Source: Caenorhabditis elegans (lineage: Eukaryota > Nematoda > Chromadorea > Rhabditida > Rhabditidae). From it: DNA of 64,000 nucleotides. Location of the stretch: assembly GCF_000002985.6 (NCBI RefSeq), contig NC_003284.9, forward strand, positions 5,022,001 through 5,086,000. The letters are read 5' to 3'. A model generated the notes under the pieces. It searched no databases. It saw nothing but the letters and a program-made list of their open reading frames with translations, and had not been told where the DNA came from. The translations under genes were made by a program, and so were the position numbers. The first letter of the stretch is position 1; every line of letters starts with the position of its first letter. Shown here piece by piece: positions 61,290 through 64,000 of this stretch.

Positions 61290-63621
61290 AGTGAATTTAA
61301 AACTCCAAGCTAACTGGCGGAATAGGATAAATGGAGAGTTTAGAGAAGCATGTATTTTCTCATTTTCAACTCCTATCCGCTGGAAATTGGTCAATTTCCT
61401 CTTGGCACCGTATACCGGGTAACCATGGAGAGCGGCGGTCTAGGTGATAACGGATGAAAACCAAATGTTTTTAGTTTATCATTCAAAATGTTAGTTTTGA
61501 AGATTGAAGAATTATGATTTCAAATGAATCGCGTGGGCAGAGGTCGTGAAAACACCGAGAAATTTTGAAGAGGGCGTTGTGATCCTCACAATCGTGTTAT
61601 AGAACACAAAAATAAGATAAGAAAAAACATTATTAAACTTGAGCGATAGTTTCGAAAATATTGGTTTCCAAACTGTAAAATCGGATATTAAAAATCTGCG
61701 CGAATTTACAGTTTTTTTTTTTCAATATTACATAGTTTATCAGAGGTGTTTCGTGCGATTCGAACAACTGTAATTATACTGAATGCTGATTTTTAAGGGA
61801 CATCACGATCGCAATTTGTTTCCATTGTTAAAAATTGTGATTATAAAAAATGTTTCCAAACGTTCAGATTTCAAAAAATGAAAAAGGTGATACTAATAAT
61901 ACACAATGTCTGCTGAAGAAAATAATACCCACAATACAGGGAATTCAAAAATAAAAAGAAAAATACTGAATCCCTTTATAGATGCACGTCTCTAAATTTT
62001 GTTATTGAAATGCATTTTAGAACAAATAAATGTTCACGTCAGTCTAAATTGGATATGTACTATTGCAACAGAAATTTGGTAACAGAAATTCAAATTTTAG
62101 ACGCTATTCGACACCATTTGAATTCATTAACAAATAAATTGACTTTCTAGTTGGCGCTGTTTATCACACTTTTTATAAACAGTTTTTCGCGAATAAACAA
62201 ACAAAAACAAAATGGCAACGAAAAAAGAATCGCTAGTGTTTCCGGAGATCGACTTCGGAAGAACTGAGGCTCCATCCATGGGGGCGCATGCGGCCAGGAA
62301 ATAAGGTGCGGGAGCGCCTGTTTCCGTTCCTTTGTGCTCGTACCCTAGGCGGCCCATCTAAATGCATCCTAACAATAATCACATCCTGTCAGACGACGTG
62401 CCATAATAGATTTGCGCCGGCGCTATGGCTCGTCTCTAATTCTGTGAGGCATGAACATAAAATAACTTACTCAACGTTGCTGGATACATTGCGCTGTAGT
62501 GCAATGAATAAAGCTCCACGCAGCCCGAAAACCAAATCCCCATTTGGAGGGCGGGCGCTTCGAGACGGCTCGATGAATTGCTCCATTCAGCGGCGACGTT
62601 GGTGCTCTCTATTTACTACGGTAGTTGAGAGTCGTAAGTAGGTGAGTGTGGCAGAAGTGGCAGTTTGTCGGACCCCTGACTTCCGTTCAAATTTCCGGTT
62701 TGATAATCGAAGCTTTGGATACAGCTAATCTAATGAAATAATTTTGATTAAAGAGAAGCGCTTCGATTATCGCATCACTAAGACAATTTCGAGAACGTAA
62801 AGCTCCACGTAGGCCACTGATTTCTGAGCAGGCTCCATTGAATGTTGCGATCCTGGAGATATGTATAGATATGTAAAGCGGCATAGCGCTTTATTTCAGA
62901 AAAAACTTAAACAAACGTGATATTTTACAAATCAAAAATTCTAGCCTCAGAAAAAAGGTTAAAGTACATAATAGTACATAAAATTCGCAAACAAGTGGAA
63001 CCATTCTCTAGATAGATGTACGATGTTTGATATCGTACGATGTCCGGAAATAAGCACTTTAGAACATTTTTGAAACGGTTTCATTTCTGGTCGAGTTTTA
63101 AAAACAATCTACTTTGTTTGATAATGGTAGATGGCTGGAATATAAAAACCATAAATCGACTCTACTTCAGTTATCGGTTTGTCTGTCAAACTTTCGAAGT
63201 GTTCAATCGGTTTTATCTTTTCCTTTTCGAAGTGCATCATGACCCTTTTTTTTGTCCAAGCGTTTTAACACCTATTAACACCAAAAAAAACGAATTTCCA
63301 CCAGTTTTGTAAAAATACCAAGTTTTGTATTATTAAGATTTCCGTTTTGATAGGTTCTTGACAAAATTTGCCTAGTATAGATCGGGTAAAGTTCTGATGT
63401 TTAAGTACAGAAAATAAAATCATTCGTGATAACACTTTTGATAAGAAGCGTCACAATTTATGAGGTTGTCACTCTTGTTTTTTTATTAATTTAGTTAGTT
63501 TCTCGTGATTCTTAATATCTAGTTCAAAGACTGAGTACATATTTTTAGACAATTTGTTAATTTATTTTTCTCACTTAAACAATCAAAAGTGCATAAAATT
63601 TCATACAAACAATAAAAAGTT
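61290..63621. other. upstream region of the ETS gene
   Basis: Probable regulatory space of the ETS gene. A GC-rich segment lies at 62210-62350 and a 12-bp inverted repeat at about 62701-62775. A palindromic GATATCGTACGATG cluster is at 63023-63044. No coding exon supported. Confidence 0.4.
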
Positions 63622-63695
63622 TGCCGCCAGCAGGGGTCGAACCTGCGACCTTGGGCTTATTAGACCCACGCTCTAACCGACTGAGCTATGGCGGC
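63622..63695 (-). tRNA. tRNA-Ile (AAT)
   Basis: 74-nt cloverleaf on the minus strand. Acceptor stem GCCGCCA/TGGCGGC, discriminator A. D stem GCTC/GAGC, anticodon stem TGGGT/GCCCA with loop CTAATAA, so anticodon AAT. T stem GCAGG/CCTGC with loop TTCGACC. A run of five T follows the 3' end (AAAAA at 63614-63618 on the + strand), the RNA polymerase III terminator. Confidence 0.96.
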
Positions 63696-64000
63696 TTGTT
63701 GTACATCTATTTCGTTCTTTGTTATGTGTCGCGAGAAACGCAAAGACGAAAGGAAAAGAGAAAAGGCGATAGGAGAGAGAAAAGTAGGCTGTGGTCGCAT
63801 GTGTTTCTGCCACTGGAGGGGGCAAAAGAAATGGCAGAGCCAATTTCAACAACAAAATGGCATACGCCCTTAGTTCTCCAATTTTCACCTCGCTTTCCTT
63901 TTTTTGACATTGTTTTGATTCATGTCGCATTCTTACCCAATTAGAAAAAAATCGATTTTGGAAAGTGTTTTCTGATCGGTTATTATCTATTTTCAACGCA
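63696..64000. other. tRNA 5' flank
   Basis: 305 bases upstream of the tRNA-Ile, purine-rich near 63740-63790. No gene seen. Confidence 0.4.

Overview
The window looks like nematode chromosomal DNA, most probably Caenorhabditis elegans. Supporting signs are AT-rich sequence, short introns with TTTTCAG acceptors, acceptor sites placed directly in front of start codons as for spliced-leader trans-splicing, small interspersed fold-back repeats of C. elegans type, and genes whose closest remembered relatives are nematode proteins. The ETS gene at the right end matches the FEV/Pet-1 class (C. elegans ets-5, X-linked), so chromosome X is my best guess. No database was consulted. Gene models were built by joining exons by hand using splice signals and reading-frame phase.

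Left part (1-22.6 kb). Two tandem paralogues on the + strand (1-6.1 kb) each encode three PAN/Apple-like modules and a short thrombospondin-type-1-like tail. A tRNA-His gene lies antisense inside an intron of the first. Two minus-strand genes follow: a small single-pass membrane protein with two possible first exons (6.4-11.6 kb) and a secreted/membrane Ser/Thr/Lys/Asp-rich mucin-like protein (13.5-15.7 kb). A 6.4 kb stretch with no recognisable gene leads to a small secreted-protein gene at 22.1 kb.

Middle (23-38 kb). This is the most unusual part. An 11 kb array of about 44 copies of a 226-bp satellite is arranged head-to-tail, then inverted, then direct again. A 947-bp mariner-type element sits in it with a perfect TA duplication. 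Directly beyond lies a 1-kb minisatellite of about 38 copies of a 27-bp unit, open in all three forward frames and joined in frame to the C-terminal exons of a cornichon (cargo receptor) gene whose N-terminal part is missing. A fold-back MITE, a tandem pair of small Lys-rich genes (one with stop codons) and a diverged two-copy relative of the 226-bp satellite follow.

Right part (38-64 kb). A 95-aa protein gene, a 362-aa acidic-linker protein gene, a convergent minus-strand coding fragment, a claudin-like four-pass membrane protein with a distant optional first exon, a four-EF-hand calmodulin-like protein with an acylation signal, an ETS-domain transcription factor and a tRNA-Ile gene. Between them are retrotransposon and MITE fragments, poly-G tracts and telomere-like hexamers. 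The genes do not form one pathway; the region reads as ordinary nematode gene space interrupted by one large satellite/minisatellite block.
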